DNA of 64,000 bases, from positions 1-64,000 of the forward strand of contig NZ_JACJQN010000024.1 in NCBI RefSeq assembly GCF_014696675.1. The letters are read 5' to 3'. The stretch is from Phormidium tenue FACHB-1052 (GTDB lineage: Bacteria > Cyanobacteriota > Cyanobacteriia > Phormidesmidales > Phormidesmidaceae). The stretch's first letter is position 1, and every line of letters begins with the position of its first letter. A model generated the notes under the pieces. It was not told where the DNA came from. It saw nothing but the letters and a program-made list of their open reading frames with translations, and made no database searches. The translations under genes and the position numbers were made by a program. Positions 1 to 7,310 of the stretch are shown piece by piece.

Positions 1-95
1 CACAGCAAAAGCGGCATTTGTCGGGATGGCTGCTCTTTTCTCAGCCCCTGCAACCCGCCCATCTAGCTGTCGCGTCACCGCTTTGTACTTGACAT

Positions 96-986
96 TTGAT
101 ATCCGTCCGCGCCAATGCCCTGAGGGAACTAGCGGAACAACTTCCAGAGCTGCTGCCGGAGGCGCTGGAGGTGACCCGTCAGATTCGCTCTGAATTCGCC
201 CGCGCCATGGCCCTCATGGAACTGGCGAAACACCTGCCGGAGCTACTGCCGGAGGCCCTGGAAGCAACCCGTCAGATTACCGATGAATCCGACCGCGCCA
301 ATGCCCTCATGGAACTGGCTAAACAATTGCCGCCAGAGCTGCTGCCGGAGGCGTTGGAGGTGACCCGTCAGATTAACATTGAATCCGTCCGCGCTAGTGT
401 CTTGAGTGGACTGGTGGAGCATCTACCGCCAGAACTGCTGCCAGAGGCGTTGGAGGTGATCCATCAAATTCGCGATGAATCCGACCGCGCCATGGCCCTT
501 ATGGAACTGGCGAAACACCTGCCGGAACTACTGCCGAAGGCCCTGGAAGCAACCCGTCAGATTACCGATGAATCCGACCGCTCCATAGCTCTGCGTGAAC
601 TGGCGAAACACCTGCCGGAGCTACTGCCGGAGGCCCTGGAAGCAACCCGTCAGATTACCGATGAATCCGACCGCGCCATGGCTCTGCGTGAACTGGTGGA
701 GCATCTGCCGCCGAAGCTGCTGCAAAGTGCTTTCAGCTTAATAGAGCTATTTGGAGATAAGTACTATAGGGCCTCAGCTTGGCAAGGCCTACTGCCGCGT
801 TTAGAAGATATGCAGGTTGACATGGCCTGCTTTGCAAAAGGCTTAGATACCTTAGCTTATCGAGGCCGTGAAGATTTTCTTCGCTGTCTTCCAAACCTTA
901 AAAACACACTCGCTCGCTTGGGTGGTAAGAATACGCTGCCATTATGCCTTGAGGCGATGAGAGAGGTTTGTACTCAGTGGCCTTAA
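96..986 (+). CDS. Helical-repeat protein, probably 5'-truncated STAND (NACHT-type) protein
   Basis: The protein is six to seven tandem repeats of 31-32 residues with the pattern LPELLPEALEvtrqI.dEsdRA.AL.eLa.h, followed by a unique C-terminal tail. Each repeat should form a pair of helices, as in the superstructure-forming tails of NACHT proteins. The tail ends GGKNTLPLCLEAMREVCTQWP-like, matching the ends of the large NACHT proteins at 30730-35136 (GGKDTAKAVTLAIRDVGHWW) and 59487-64000. This suggests it is the 3' part of such a gene. The only start is a TTG in the middle of a repeat, with no ribosome site, and positions 1-95 continue no repeat, so the N-terminal NTPase half appears lost. Sensor or scaffold function is inferred; whether it is expressed is unknown. 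Confidence 0.6.
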   Translation: MISVRANALRELAEQLPELLPEALEVTRQIRSEFARAMALMELAKHLPELLPEALEATRQITDESDRANALMELAKQLPPELLPEALEVTRQINIESVRASVLSGLVEHLPPELLPEALEVIHQIRDESDRAMALMELAKHLPELLPKALEATRQITDESDRSIALRELAKHLPELLPEALEATRQITDESDRAMALRELVEHLPPKLLQSAFSLIELFGDKYYRASAWQGLLPRLEDMQVDMACFAKGLDTLAYRGREDFLRCLPNLKNTLARLGGKNTLPLCLEAMREVCTQWP

Positions 987-1012
987 CCTGCTGAAGGCTT
1001 ATGAGCTGAAAC

Positions 1013-1175
1013 GAGCCTAGGAGCTGATGGAAGTGATTGATTCGCTTAACCAGCACTTTTGATCCAGGACTATTCGACGGGCATCTGAGGGGTTGTGCCA
1101 AGGTTGTGAAGATGAGGGCTGACAGACTAACTCAGCGGTATACAACCCGTTGGGATGAGTTGGTTCAGCGGAACA
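1013..1175 (+). pseudogene. umuC: umuC 3'-end fragment, copy 1
   Basis: This stretch is a diverged copy of the end of the umuC remnant at 3896-4040. It starts at GAGCTGATGGAAGTGATTGA and ends near TACAACCCGTTGGGATGAGT. It encodes pieces of the UmuC C-terminal domain (DUF4113: LMEVIDsLNQ, MRADRLTQRYTTRWDEL) in more than one frame. It lies just after the repeat-protein gene and forms a direct repeat with copy 2, flanking the Trypco1/trypsin pair. The rest of 987-1385 shows no gene; the end of the gap holds the ribosome site of the next gene. Confidence 0.75.
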
Positions 1176-1385
1176 GCGGTGAGTATAGTGAGAAAGAAAA
1201 TCTACAAATTACTGTGAGTCTGCTAACCCATATTGGGTAAAGTTAATGCAGTCTTACACTTAAAGCAGGCAAAGCGGACAGGAGGTGAGAATTTGTGACT
1301 TGGCTTTTTTAGAAAGTAGTCTAGAAAAATTTCTCAAGACAGTGCAAACTGGTATTTAATTGTCGATAGTAGCGAGGAAGACCTT

Positions 1386-1889
1386 ATGAGTAATTTTATT
1401 CCAATCGATGTAGAGGGCGACCAGTTCTATATTGAAGTGCTTCCAACAGAAGACCAAACGGGTATTAAACAGAGATCGCGAGACAGTCTTGCCGAAAAAC
1501 TAACCAAGGATGATTTCAAGAGAATCATCCGTCAGGCCGTAATGCCTGCCTGCGAAACTTTTGTTGACGTCTGGCAAGAACTTAATCAACCTCTTACTGC
1601 TGAAAGTGCAGAAGTCGAGTTTAACTTAGGTTTCACAGCCAGCGGTTCTGCTGTCATCGTTCAAGCTTCTGGTCAAGCAAGCTTTAAGGTAAAAATTTGT
1701 TGGAAGTTTGATCAGGTACCCTTCGGATTTAAAGATAGCCTTTCTCTTGAGGGCATTGGTGACAGGGATCCAAATCCATATATTCTCTCGGAAGGCGTTG
1801 GTGGCGAGGATCCAAATCCACTTATTCGCCCAAAAGGTGTTGGTGGCGGGGATCCAGATCCAATTATCCGCCCAAAACCTGAAGGCTGA
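1386..1889 (+). CDS. Trypco1 (trypsin-co-occurring domain 1, CU044_2847-like) protein
   Basis: A 167-residue protein of the Trypco1 type, a small domain often found beside trypsin-like proteases in bacterial NTPase conflict systems. Visible features are an N-terminal beta segment (FIPIDVEGDQFYIEVLP), a helical segment around residues 35-65, and a strand-rich core ending near residue 115 (NLGFTASGSAVIVQASGQAS). Three 14-residue tandem repeats with a central DPNP follow. GAGGAAG lies 7 nt before the ATG and supports this start. The gene converges on a trypsin-like protease gene only 10 bp away, exactly the partnership for which the domain is named. It is probably a regulator or adaptor of the protease; that role is inferred from context. 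Confidence 0.75.
   Translation: MSNFIPIDVEGDQFYIEVLPTEDQTGIKQRSRDSLAEKLTKDDFKRIIRQAVMPACETFVDVWQELNQPLTAESAEVEFNLGFTASGSAVIVQASGQASFKVKICWKFDQVPFGFKDSLSLEGIGDRDPNPYILSEGVGGEDPNPLIRPKGVGGGDPDPIIRPKPEG
1746..1871 (+). repeat. Three tandem 42-bp repeats within the Trypco1 gene
   Basis: In-frame units at 1746-1787, 1788-1829 and 1830-1871. Each encodes 14 residues with a GIG/GVG turn, an acidic DPNP or DPDP core and a final I-L/I-R. A partial fourth unit (PKPEG) ends the protein. Each unit carries GGATCCA. The tail is probably flexible or partner-binding. Confidence 0.85.
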
Positions 1890-1899
1890 TTGAATTAGC

Positions 1900-3372
1900 T
1901 TACATTTTATATTTGACCTGTAGCTGCTGAATTATTGAAGCAAATTGAGAAGACTCTCTAATTAGCTTTATCTCAGTTAAAACGTCGTTATACTCTCCAG
2001 TCATGTAAAGCTGAAAGTCCTCAGTACGCTCCTCCTGACTTCTAGCTTCAAACGCCGTCTCAATCGATTTAGTTGCTTGCTCTAAGTAAATATCGTTTTT
2101 GCTGATGGAATAAAGAACTGCATAAACAGCAGTCAGATTGTCAGCGCTTTTACTTCGTTGAGTAGAATAACAACTGCCAGCAGCATCAAGTTGGCAACTT
2201 ACCCCTGTTTCACGAATCACTGTATTGTACATTTGTTCTGCTTTTTCCAAGTGTGAAATCATTTTTGTTAAGTTCCACAGTTTACTGGTCTTTTCAAATT
2301 CTGAACGAGCAATTTTTTGGTTATACAAGCCTATAGTGAAATAGATGTCATTTCTGTTGATTGAGGAAGATGTAGTGACTTCTGGATCTTGCAACAGGGA
2401 TTCTAGTGTAGCAATGGCATCTTCAAATTGTCCTGCACGGCCGTAAGCAACACCTAGATTGAATGTTGCTTTCAAGTTAGGTTCTTTTTCCAAAGACTCC
2501 TTAAATGCTGCAATAGCATCTTCAAATCTGTTCAAGTACATCAAGGATGCACCCTTATAAAGATAAGGTTCATTTGCATTTTTGCACTTATTTATCAATT
2601 CCTCTGAAATATTTAAGGCTGATTCATATCGTTCTCCAGAAAAAGCCTCGTTAATAGAATTTCGGTAATTTTCAATAGATTCGGATGAGCAAGAATTGTT
2701 GAGCAGAGAATAGGTTGTGCCTATAGCAACTGACAAGCTTATACCTGTCATCACAACAGACGCAGCTAAGTGGATTCTTCTTTTCTCCCTTTGCTTAACT
2801 GCTTGTGAAACTTCCTTTGAAATATGGGAAAACGGAATTGCTAATCCGCCCTGCAAATCTTCAGAGGCGACTACCAATCCTACCGCTTTGTACTTCCCGT
2901 ATTTATAGATTAAAATAGGTGCTCCACTCTGCCCGCCTTCAATGCGCTGGGCATCGGAGAAGGTTTCTAAACGAATTAACTTTTGATCGCCTAGTTTGCC
3001 ACAACGGGCAAAGGCAGTGAGTTCTCCTCGAATTGGAGCACCATAAAAATCGTCATTGGAAAAACCAAAACTGAGAAATTCATCTCCGATATCAAAATCT
3101 TTTCGGAGTTCAGCTGGTATGACTTGAATGTCTTCAACCTGAAGCAAGCAGAAATCATCGCGTTCCGGATCTCCCTCGTACAAACAGCTAACAGGTTGAT
3201 CGAGAATTCGTACATTTTTCCAGCCCCCTGCATCCTGCACTACGTGGGCGCACGTCAATAAGTGACCTTCTCGGTTGATGAAGAATCCTGTTCCCCAAGT
3301 CTGACCTTGTGCGTCCTTGATTCTAACAACTGATTGCTGAACAGCCTCAAGGCTTTCTCTACGCTTACCCAT
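1900..3372 (-). CDS. Trypsin-like serine protease with membrane anchor and TPR domain
   Basis: A 490-residue protein. Residues 1-190 are a trypsin/HtrA-like peptidase with the triad visible: His43 in LLTCAHVV, Asp73 in RDDFCLL and Ser149 in EGGQSGAP. A hydrophobic segment at about 200-224, after a basic KQREKRR stretch, should be a membrane helix. TPR-like repeats occupy about 250-360 (LYKGASLMYLNRFEDAIAAF, FNLGVAYGRAGQFEDAIATL), and the C-terminal helical region contains a CXnC pair. It lacks a signal peptide, so the topology (protease cytoplasmic or not) is uncertain. It converges on the Trypco1 gene. By analogy with trypsin/Trypco systems it may cleave a target on activation; substrate and trigger are not visible. 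Confidence 0.85.
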   Translation of the reverse strand: MGKRRESLEAVQQSVVRIKDAQGQTWGTGFFINREGHLLTCAHVVQDAGGWKNVRILDQPVSCLYEGDPERDDFCLLQVEDIQVIPAELRKDFDIGDEFLSFGFSNDDFYGAPIRGELTAFARCGKLGDQKLIRLETFSDAQRIEGGQSGAPILIYKYGKYKAVGLVVASEDLQGGLAIPFSHISKEVSQAVKQREKRRIHLAASVVMTGISLSVAIGTTYSLLNNSCSSESIENYRNSINEAFSGERYESALNISEELINKCKNANEPYLYKGASLMYLNRFEDAIAAFKESLEKEPNLKATFNLGVAYGRAGQFEDAIATLESLLQDPEVTTSSSINRNDIYFTIGLYNQKIARSEFEKTSKLWNLTKMISHLEKAEQMYNTVIRETGVSCQLDAAGSCYSTQRSKSADNLTAVYAVLYSISKNDIYLEQATKSIETAFEARSQEERTEDFQLYMTGEYNDVLTEIKLIRESSQFASIIQQLQVKYKM

Positions 3373-3499
3373 TGTTGCTTTTGAAGAAGGTTAGTTAAAA
3401 ATACAAGTACTCTAAGCGGAATTACTGAAAACCCTGAAAGAAATTCAAGACTGTCAAATTCCTCAAGCAGATGCAGCTTTGGTTACCTGACAAAGTCAT

Positions 3500-4050
3500 G
3501 AAAGCCCTGGAAAAACGTTGCTGTTGTGTTTCACGGGCTTTGGGCGACCTATGGAGTCTCTGGCGGAGCTGAGGGAAGCCGTGGCTTTCTATGGGGCAAC
3601 AGCAGCGGCGAAGGTGAGGCGTGCTGGTCAGGTCGCTAAGACAATGACCGTTTTATTACCACCAGCCGCTTCCGGCCCAAGGAGCCACACTATGCCAACT
3701 CTCAGACGTTGGTACTGCCCTTTCCCGCTAACGACACACCGACTTTAGTTAGGGCGGCGCTGGGAGCTACGGAGCAGCTTTATCAGCCGGGGTACAGCTT
3801 CCACAAAGCCGGGGTCATGCTGATGGATTTAAGCCATGAAGGGATTGTTCAAGGGAGCATCTTTGAAGGTCAGGCCAGGCAAGAGCGATCTTGGGAGCTG
3901 ATGGAGGTGATTGATGCGCTTAACCAGAAGTTTGGATCCGGGACTGTTCGATGGGCGACTGAGGGGCTGCGACAGGGTTGGAGGATGAGGGCCGACAGAT
4001 TAACTCAACGGTACACAACCCGCTGGGATGAGTTGGTTTCAGCTACCTAG
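3500..4050 (+). pseudogene. umuC: umuC remnant (C-terminal half of DNA polymerase V), copy 2
   Basis: The translation matches the UmuC C-terminal half: CCCVSRAFGRPM, SLAELREAVAFYGATAAAKV, then LVLPFPANDTPTLVRAAL, LYQPGYSFHKAGVMLMDL and a DUF4113 end MRADRLTQRYTTRWDEL. Two single-base losses in T-runs (near 3541 and 3651) are needed to keep the frame, and the polymerase palm and finger region is absent. The gene is therefore both 5'-truncated and frameshifted. UmuC is the catalytic subunit of the translesion polymerase UmuD'2C and is often carried on plasmids. The last 150 bp are duplicated at 1013-1175. Confidence 0.85.
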
Positions 4051-4123
4051 CGACTAAACAGAGCAAGAGAGTAGATCCGCAGTGTCTAACAATCTGTTTG
4101 GAGCACACTGAGCTGGTTGAAGC

Positions 4124-4588
4124 TCACTCACTGCCACCACCCTTATACGATTTCCCACAGTAAGGACAAAATCGGAACTTGAGAGAGGCGATAGGTTCCT
4201 GGCAACCTGAGCAGCGATCTTGCAACTTGCTCCCACAGGCAAAGCAGTGCTTTGAGCGTGGAGTCGTCCACATCGGATCGGGTGATGTGCCGGGCACCCA
4301 ACACTGGGGGCAGAACTTGAGAGCTGCGATTTCCTCTACAGTCCTTCCCTGACAGACCGCATCTAGATACTCCACTGAAATACCCAGAGCATGGGCCAGA
4401 CCGCTTTTAGCCTTCTGCTTTAGCCGCGTGGTTTGACCACGCTCCATCTTGCCTACACTTTGAGGATGAATCCCAGCCTTCTCCGCTAACTCTTTTTGGC
4501 TCAGGCCTAGGCTCATCCGCCCCCGCTGCACGTAGGCTGCAAGGGTTTCTCCAGGGGTTGGAGCCAGGTTTTGGGATAAAAGGTGCAT
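4124..4588 (-). CDS. XRE-family regulator with C-terminal zinc ribbons
   Basis: A 154-residue protein. A helix-turn-helix of the XRE/Cro type spans about residues 15-75 (LAAYVQRGRMSLGLSQKELA, then IHPQSVGKMERG). Two zinc-ribbon pairs follow: CPQC with CFAC (about 92-118) and CSGC with CPYC (about 128-145). It is divergent from the tyrosine recombinase at 4654, with 65 bp between the starts, so it may control that gene and itself. The ribbons suggest extra DNA or protein contacts. No convincing ribosome site precedes the ATG. Confidence 0.75.
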   Translation of the reverse strand: MHLLSQNLAPTPGETLAAYVQRGRMSLGLSQKELAEKAGIHPQSVGKMERGQTTRLKQKAKSGLAHALGISVEYLDAVCQGRTVEEIAALKFCPQCWVPGTSPDPMWTTPRSKHCFACGSKLQDRCSGCQEPIASLKFRFCPYCGKSYKGGGSE

Positions 4589-4653
4589 TGAAGTATAGAT
4601 AAAAGAGTTTGTATAAACGCTATCTTAGCTTCAAGTAAAAGTAACTAATTGAA

Positions 4654-5550
4654 ATGAAAATGGTCATTACCCTAGCTGGTGTTTCGGTAGAATTTCTACA
4701 ACGCTCAGGACTAGAAAAGAGTACCCGGCGCTCCTATGAGTCCGCCTTGATGCCCCTCTTGCAGGAATATGGGCAGATGCCGATTGAGATCATGACGAGG
4801 CAAACGTTGCAGGACTATCTCAGCGAGTTGTCTAACCTGGCTTACACCACTCACCAACGACATCAAGCCACTATCCAGGCGTTGTTCAACTTCGCAGTCG
4901 AGCAAGGCTATATCAAAGCCAACCCAATCGCTCGATTGAAGCGGCGGAAGCCTGACCGGGAGAAAGGTGAGCATGGTACGGATGACGTGATCCGCTATCT
5001 GACACCCGAGCAGCTTAAGGTCTTGTATCAAGTGGTAGCACCAAATTTACGGATGAACGCGCTGGTTCATCTGCTGCACCGAACAGGCGCAAGGATTGCT
5101 GAAGTACTGGCCCTTGATCTGAAAATCATGAACTTAGACCAGCGAAAGTTTCAGGTGGTCGGCAAGGGCAACAAACGGCGGTGGTGCTTCTATAGCGAGG
5201 ACGCGGCTTGGGTTCTGGAGCGCTATCTAAAATACCAACGACACTCAGGTTGTTCAGCCCTATTTACAGCCCAGCAGCCCTTCACGTTGGAAGTAAGCCG
5301 GATGAGCTATCGCACGGCTCACCAGGATTGGACGGATTTAATCGCCCAAAGCCCTGAGCTAGAAGGCATTCGGATGCATGACTTGCGCCATACCTTCGCT
5401 ACTGAGCGGGTAGGCCTAATGGGTATCGAGGAATTAAGAGCCTTAATGGGGCACCAGAACATTCAGACAACCTTGCGCTATCAAAAGGTGACATCGCAGC
5501 GAGCCGAAACAATCGCTAAAACGGCGCTTGCTGCGTTGGCTAAAAGTTAG
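4654..5550 (+). CDS. XerC/XerD-like tyrosine recombinase
   Basis: A 298-residue site-specific recombinase. It has an N-terminal SAM-like core-binding domain (about 10-100) and a C-terminal catalytic domain with the expected residues: Arg147 in RTGARIAE, Lys171 in VVGKGNKRR, His242 and Arg245 in MHDLRHTFA, His267 in LMGHQNI and nucleophile Tyr276 in TTLRYQ. The length is normal for Xer proteins and the active site is complete, so it should be functional. It is divergent from an XRE regulator. A near-perfect inverted repeat about 70 bp past its stop (5619-5649) could be its site. Which DNA it recombines cannot be told from the sequence. Confidence 0.9.
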   Translation: MKMVITLAGVSVEFLQRSGLEKSTRRSYESALMPLLQEYGQMPIEIMTRQTLQDYLSELSNLAYTTHQRHQATIQALFNFAVEQGYIKANPIARLKRRKPDREKGEHGTDDVIRYLTPEQLKVLYQVVAPNLRMNALVHLLHRTGARIAEVLALDLKIMNLDQRKFQVVGKGNKRRWCFYSEDAAWVLERYLKYQRHSGCSALFTAQQPFTLEVSRMSYRTAHQDWTDLIAQSPELEGIRMHDLRHTFATERVGLMGIEELRALMGHQNIQTTLRYQKVTSQRAETIAKTALAALAKS

Positions 5551-5618
5551 TTATTGCTCTACGAAAAGCGCTGGTAAGTGTATGCAGTTGTATAGCGTTT
5601 ATCCCTATATGCTTCTGC

Positions 5619-5649
5619 TGATACAGAGTACATATAGTACTCTGCATCA
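5619..5649. repeat. Inverted repeat, possible recombinase site or terminator
   Basis: Arms TGATACAGAGTAC (5619-5631) and GTACTCTGCATCA (5637-5649) pair with one mismatch around a 5-nt ATATA centre. Two 13-bp arms around a short spacer resemble a tyrosine-recombinase crossover site; a hairpin in RNA is the other reading, though no T-run follows. The rest of 5551-5927 shows no gene, CRISPR or tracrRNA-like structure that I can support. Confidence 0.4.
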
Positions 5650-5927
5650 AGAAAGTGAGGTAAAAGAGGTTCACTACCCGAAAACTGTCGTAAATGGATC
5701 CAAATTGAGCCAAAAACAAGCGAGTACGGATATTCAATGCATGTTGCCAGAGAACATAAATATAGGTGTCGGCATCCATGGTCCTCACTAAAACGGACTA
5801 ACTATAGGAGGCCCGACCAGTTCGCAGACAGCATTGCAGCTTGAGATGCACCGCTGAAGCCTGGCTAGCGACATACTTATTCTTAAAGGAAAAGTCACCT
5901 AACGCTCACATGGCATTTCGGAGTTGC

Positions 5928-6452
5928 CTAACCTATTGTTTTGACATGCCTTTGCTTCTTGCCCATAGACCTAAAGGGCATTCCACAGTGATGACATTCA
6001 CCTTTCTCCCAAAGAGATGGGATTTGAAAGGGTTTCTTGCAGCAAGGACACCTGCTTAAAAGCTGTAGATGGTGGTGATTGCAGATAGGTACCTCAGCTT
6101 TATGCTGCCATTCCATGCGATGGCAAGGGATTTCGGCATAGCAAGCCCCACACAGCAGAATAGGTCTGGGCTGCATGGCACTCTCCCTTTGAGGAAGCAT
6201 TGCCTCTAGTAGTCCAGCATCCATATGACACAGATTGGCAAGAGTTTCTAACGCCTGTTCCTCAGGGAACGGATTGAAGTAAAGCTTTTCCCAACGCGCA
6301 ACGGCTGACCCAACACCAAGGAGTTGCCCTAAAGAGTAGCCTGATGGAAGGCTGTTGGCCTTAAAACGCCTTAAGCGACCCAGGTAATGGCTAATACTTT
6401 CGTGCTGATAAGGTTCAACATAGCCTAATCTGGGTGAATAATTACCGGTCAT
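5928..6452 (-). CDS. tniQ: TniQ, target-selection protein of a Tn7-like transposon (V-K CAST type)
   Basis: A short TniQ of 174 residues, the size seen in type V-K CRISPR-associated transposons and much shorter than TniQ/TnsD of Tn7. It shares block after block with the ShCAST protein as I recall it: EPYQHESISHYLGRLRR, VGSAVARWEKLYFNP, LCGACYAEIPCHRMEWQ and CHHCGMPF. Two zinc-binding clusters are visible (CGAC...PICNHH, then CPCC...CHHC). ATG at 6452 has GAGG about 10 nt upstream; a GTG one codon earlier is less likely. It is the last gene of a tnsB-tnsC-tniQ operon, 11 bp after tnsC. In V-K systems TniQ caps the TnsC filament at the target complex. Confidence 0.92.
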   Translation of the reverse strand: MTGNYSPRLGYVEPYQHESISHYLGRLRRFKANSLPSGYSLGQLLGVGSAVARWEKLYFNPFPEEQALETLANLCHMDAGLLEAMLPQRESAMQPRPILLCGACYAEIPCHRMEWQHKAEVPICNHHHLQLLSRCPCCKKPFQIPSLWEKGECHHCGMPFRSMGKKQRHVKTIG

Positions 6453-6463
6453 CACCTCTACCC

Positions 6464-7309
6464 TCAGCTCTGTGGATTTTTCGGGCGGATGTATTCCTGG
6501 CCATAAAAGTTGGTAATGTTTTCTAAAACAGATTCATCTACTCTACAATTGCCTTTCACTAGTGAATGTAAGACTGCCTTTGTCAAAACCTTGATCAGAG
6601 TTCCCATTCGGCCACCGGTACTTAAGGATAAAGTCTCGAATGAAGCACCATCAGCTAGATTAGAAGGCTCAGGTAAGTTTAGAATCTCCACCTCAATGGT
6701 TCGCAAAGTTCTCTTAAAATCATCCTCAGCTAAAGGAGAAAACTCAAACAATGATGGAAACGAAAAAATTAAATCATCGCCTAGAATGTTATCAAGATTA
6801 TGACTACCCACTAATACAATAGGGACACTAGTTTCCTCGTGAAGTTGCTTGAGATCTAACAGCGCTTCTCTCTGTAAGCTATCTGCATTATCGACGATAA
6901 TTGATTCAATTCCAAAGATAGAAATGCTACCAGAAAGTCTAGGTTGAAGAGCTTTTCGATTGCCTTTATAACCAGCATGTTTAATATCCTCAAGTATTTG
7001 AGAGAACAGCCTTCTTGAGCTTGAGTTTGACCATGCCTTAACGTAGGAAAATTGTCCTTTCTCTTCCTCACAATAATTTAGTGAAGAGCGACTTTTCCCT
7101 AGCTCTCTAGGTCCTATAACTCTCCCGCACTGCTTTACTAAGCGAAGCTCATCCAGCCACTTGAAATAACTAGAAGACATTTCAGTCGGAATGAAAGATG
7201 CCCTAAATGTCTCCTCGATTTCTGCCGTCTTGTTTGATATACTTTGCAAGTCAAATTTTGGAGCTAGTACTTCAACTAGAACCTGCTTTGCCAGCGGAGA
7301 ATCAGCCAT
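6464..7309 (-). CDS. tnsC: TnsC, AAA+ regulator of Tn7-like transposition
   Basis: A 281-residue AAA+ protein of V-K CAST TnsC size. Walker A is intact at residues 66-73 (GPRELGKS). The Walker B position reads SIIVDNAD (Asp140-Asn141), so the usual catalytic glutamate (DEAD in ShCAST TnsC) is Asn. A sensor-like strand IVLVGSHNLD follows, and the C-terminal helical lid is present. TnsC polymerises on DNA with ATP and links target selection (TniQ and, in CASTs, Cas12k) to the transposase; hydrolysis allows TnsB-driven disassembly. The start is 1 nt after the tnsB stop, with GGAAG 9 nt upstream, so expression is coupled to tnsB. Confidence 0.9.
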   Translation of the reverse strand: MADSPLAKQVLVEVLAPKFDLQSISNKTAEIEETFRASFIPTEMSSSYFKWLDELRLVKQCGRVIGPRELGKSRSSLNYCEEEKGQFSYVKAWSNSSSRRLFSQILEDIKHAGYKGNRKALQPRLSGSISIFGIESIIVDNADSLQREALLDLKQLHEETSVPIVLVGSHNLDNILGDDLIFSFPSLFEFSPLAEDDFKRTLRTIEVEILNLPEPSNLADGASFETLSLSTGGRMGTLIKVLTKAVLHSLVKGNCRVDESVLENITNFYGQEYIRPKNPQS

Positions 7310-7310
7310 A

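Noticed and set aside
4613-5602. 11-bp inverted match ATAAACGCTAT (4613-4623) / ATAGCGTTTAT (5592-5602) flanking the recombinase gene
   Set aside because: This length can occur by chance within 1 kb and there is no further symmetry.
1-5927. Possible Cas12k, tracrRNA, CRISPR array or right transposon end as expected for a V-K CAST
   Set aside because: No long frame with a RuvC-like pattern, no regularly spaced repeats and no TTCGCA...TGTCGCAA sites were found. The TGTCGC at about 68 lacks the rest of the site.
5528-6059. Plus-strand small frames between the recombinase and tniQ
   Set aside because: No ribosome site or recognisable sequence; those at the right overlap conserved tniQ on the other strand.
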